Positions 4,841 to 5,898 of a stretch of DNA of 5,898 nt are shown piece by piece. The notes under the pieces were generated by a model. The model made no database searches, was not told where the DNA came from, and saw only the letters and a program-made list of their open reading frames with translations. Position 1 is the stretch's first letter. The number at the start of each line of letters is the position of its first letter. Origin of the DNA: Microbacteriaceae bacterium (GTDB taxonomy: Bacteria > Actinomycetota > Actinomycetes > Actinomycetales > Microbacteriaceae); contig WOYR01000281.1 of the NCBI GenBank assembly GCA_011620705.1, positions 1 through 5,898 of the forward strand, in the 5' to 3' direction. The translations under genes were made by a program, and so were the position numbers.

Positions 4841-5898
4841 ATGCCCCCCCGCCGTCCGGCCGTCTCCCGCATGCTCGGCGCGGCCCTCGCGGTCGCGGTC
4901 GCCCTCTCGCTGGCGGGCTGCGTCGCGCGGCCGCCCGGACTGCAGGGGCTCTCCCAGCGCGCCGTCGCCCCGAGGCCGAACAGCGCCCCGCCGAGCCACC
5001 CGGTGGTCACCGCGTTCATCCCATCCTGGGCGGACCCGGCCGACCAGGATGCCGGCGCGGCCGCGGTCGGCATGATCGCCATCCAGGGCATCGGCATCGC
5101 GCCCGGCGGGGCCGCGGTCACGGCACCGGGAGCCGAGATGCTGAGCCAGCTCGCGCACGCCCACGAGCTCGGCAAGAAGGCGGAGCTGCTGCTGGTGAAC
5201 CAGGGCGCTGAGGGGTTCAGCGAGGATGTCGCGAGGTCGATGCTCGCGACGACCGCGAACCGCGACGCCGCAGCAGTCTCTCTGGCCGGCGTGGTGCAGC
5301 AGTACGGATTCGACGGGGTCATGCTCGACCTGGAGGAGCTGAGCCCATCGGACGCCGGGGGACTGACCGCCTTCGCCGCGAGCCTGCGCGCGGCGGTCGG
5401 CCCCGGCATCCAGCTGGATGCGGCGATCCAGCCCTCGACGAGCGCGTCCGGCTATCGCAAGCACGGCTACGACCTCGCAGGGCTGCTGACCTCCCTGGAC
5501 GAGGTCACCGTCATGGCCTACGACCAGCACGGCACATTCAACCCCGCGGATCCCGGGCCGATCGGCGAGCTCAGCTGGCAGCGGAAGGTGCTCGCAGCCG
5601 CCCTCCTCACCGCCAAGCCGGGGCAGGTCGATCTTGGCGTCGCCGGGTACGGCTATCGCTGGGCGCCGGACGGCGTGCACACCGTCGGCGATGCCCGTGC
5701 GCGGCGCCTGGTGGCCGCCGCGGCGACGTCGCCCGCCTTCGATGCCCGCCGCGGCGAGTGGACGGCGACCCTGCCGGACGGCGAGGTGTTCTGGTGGTCC
5801 GACGCGCGATCGATCGCTCTGCGGGAGCAGCTGGCAGCATCGCTCGGTCTGCACGGGGTGGCGATCTGGTCCCTCGCGGTCTCGGATCCGATCCCCGC
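4841..5898 (+). CDS. Glycoside hydrolase family 18-like lipoprotein, partial at its C-terminus
   Basis: 352 residues lie in the window and the gene runs off the right edge. A lipoprotein signal peptide opens it: basic MPPRRPAVSR, a hydrophobic stretch at 11-24, and lipobox LAGC with Cys27 as the lipidated residue. A Pro/Ala-rich linker (28-53) leads to a TIM-barrel domain from about 55 (VVTAFIPSW). GH18 marks are FDGVMLDLEEL (157-167) at the catalytic strand, VMAYDQH (224-230), GVAGYGYRW (266-274) and the late barrel strand GVAIWSLAVSDP (339-350). E165 would be the catalytic acid and D163 its helper, but M161 stands where the consensus DxxDxDxE has its middle Asp. The late strand suggests the domain is nearly complete. 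Its target may be chitin-like or peptidoglycan glycan at the cell surface; the YaaH/SleL spore enzymes share this fold. Substrate is unknown. Confidence 0.85.
   Translation, partial: MPPRRPAVSRMLGAALAVAVALSLAGCVARPPGLQGLSQRAVAPRPNSAPPSHPVVTAFIPSWADPADQDAGAAAVGMIAIQGIGIAPGGAAVTAPGAEMLSQLAHAHELGKKAELLLVNQGAEGFSEDVARSMLATTANRDAAAVSLAGVVQQYGFDGVMLDLEELSPSDAGGLTAFAASLRAAVGPGIQLDAAIQPSTSASGYRKHGYDLAGLLTSLDEVTVMAYDQHGTFNPADPGPIGELSWQRKVLAAALLTAKPGQVDLGVAGYGYRWAPDGVHTVGDARARRLVAAAATSPAFDARRGEWTATLPDGEVFWWSDARSIALREQLAASLGLHGVAIWSLAVSDPIP

Noticed and set aside
4708..5409. A 233-codon minus-strand frame opposite the first half of the GH18 gene.
   Set aside because: Ser/Ala/Pro-rich shadow. The forward frame has a signal peptide, lipobox and GH18 motifs.
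3593..5854. A 753-codon minus-strand open frame antisense to the dioxygenase and GH18 genes.
   Set aside because: Composition is the Arg/Gly/Ala/His-rich type of a codon shadow, no domain is recognisable, and it overlaps well-supported genes on both strands.

Overview
The window is high-GC (roughly 70%), densely packed, and uses GTG starts, four-base stop/start overlaps and apparently leaderless transcripts. Together with the word GGATGC/GCATCC scattered through it, this points to an actinobacterium, most likely of the Microbacteriaceae (Microbacterium-like). That placement is inferred from style and protein resemblance, not from a database search.

Layout. On the minus strand at the left are a two-helix membrane protein cut by the window edge (1-263) and, upstream of it with a GTGA overlap, a small SCP2-like 'sterol carrier family' protein (260-634). 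Diverging from these is a plus-strand purine operon: purD (701-1990), purC (1987-2889) and a GNAT acetyltransferase (2886-3368), joined by ATGA and GTGA overlaps. The promoter pair between the two units is very compact: both -10 boxes lie in one 15-bp inverted repeat. The purine operon runs head-on into a minus-strand MarR-type regulator (3385-3855), with only 16 bases between the stops. The regulator diverges from a two-domain ring-cleavage-type VOC dioxygenase (3914-4801). Their short intergenic region holds an 18-bp operator-like palindrome and a second inverted repeat that gives a -10 box on each strand. The window closes with the start of a lipoprotein with a glycoside hydrolase family 18 fold (4841 to beyond the end).

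How they work together. PurD and PurC catalyse steps 2 and 8 (of the bacterial ten-step numbering) of de novo IMP synthesis; the acetyltransferase is co-translated with them but has no obvious role in the pathway. The MarR/VOC pair looks like a self-contained aromatic- or quinone-response switch, in which the repressor probably controls itself and the dioxygenase from one operator. The GH18 lipoprotein probably has its own promoter and acts at the cell surface.

I see no mobile element, CRISPR array, tRNA or rRNA, and no strong case for an undescribed multi-gene system. The points most worth a second look are the two divergent promoter regions, the distribution of metal-ligand positions in the VOC protein, and the altered catalytic motif in the GH18 protein.
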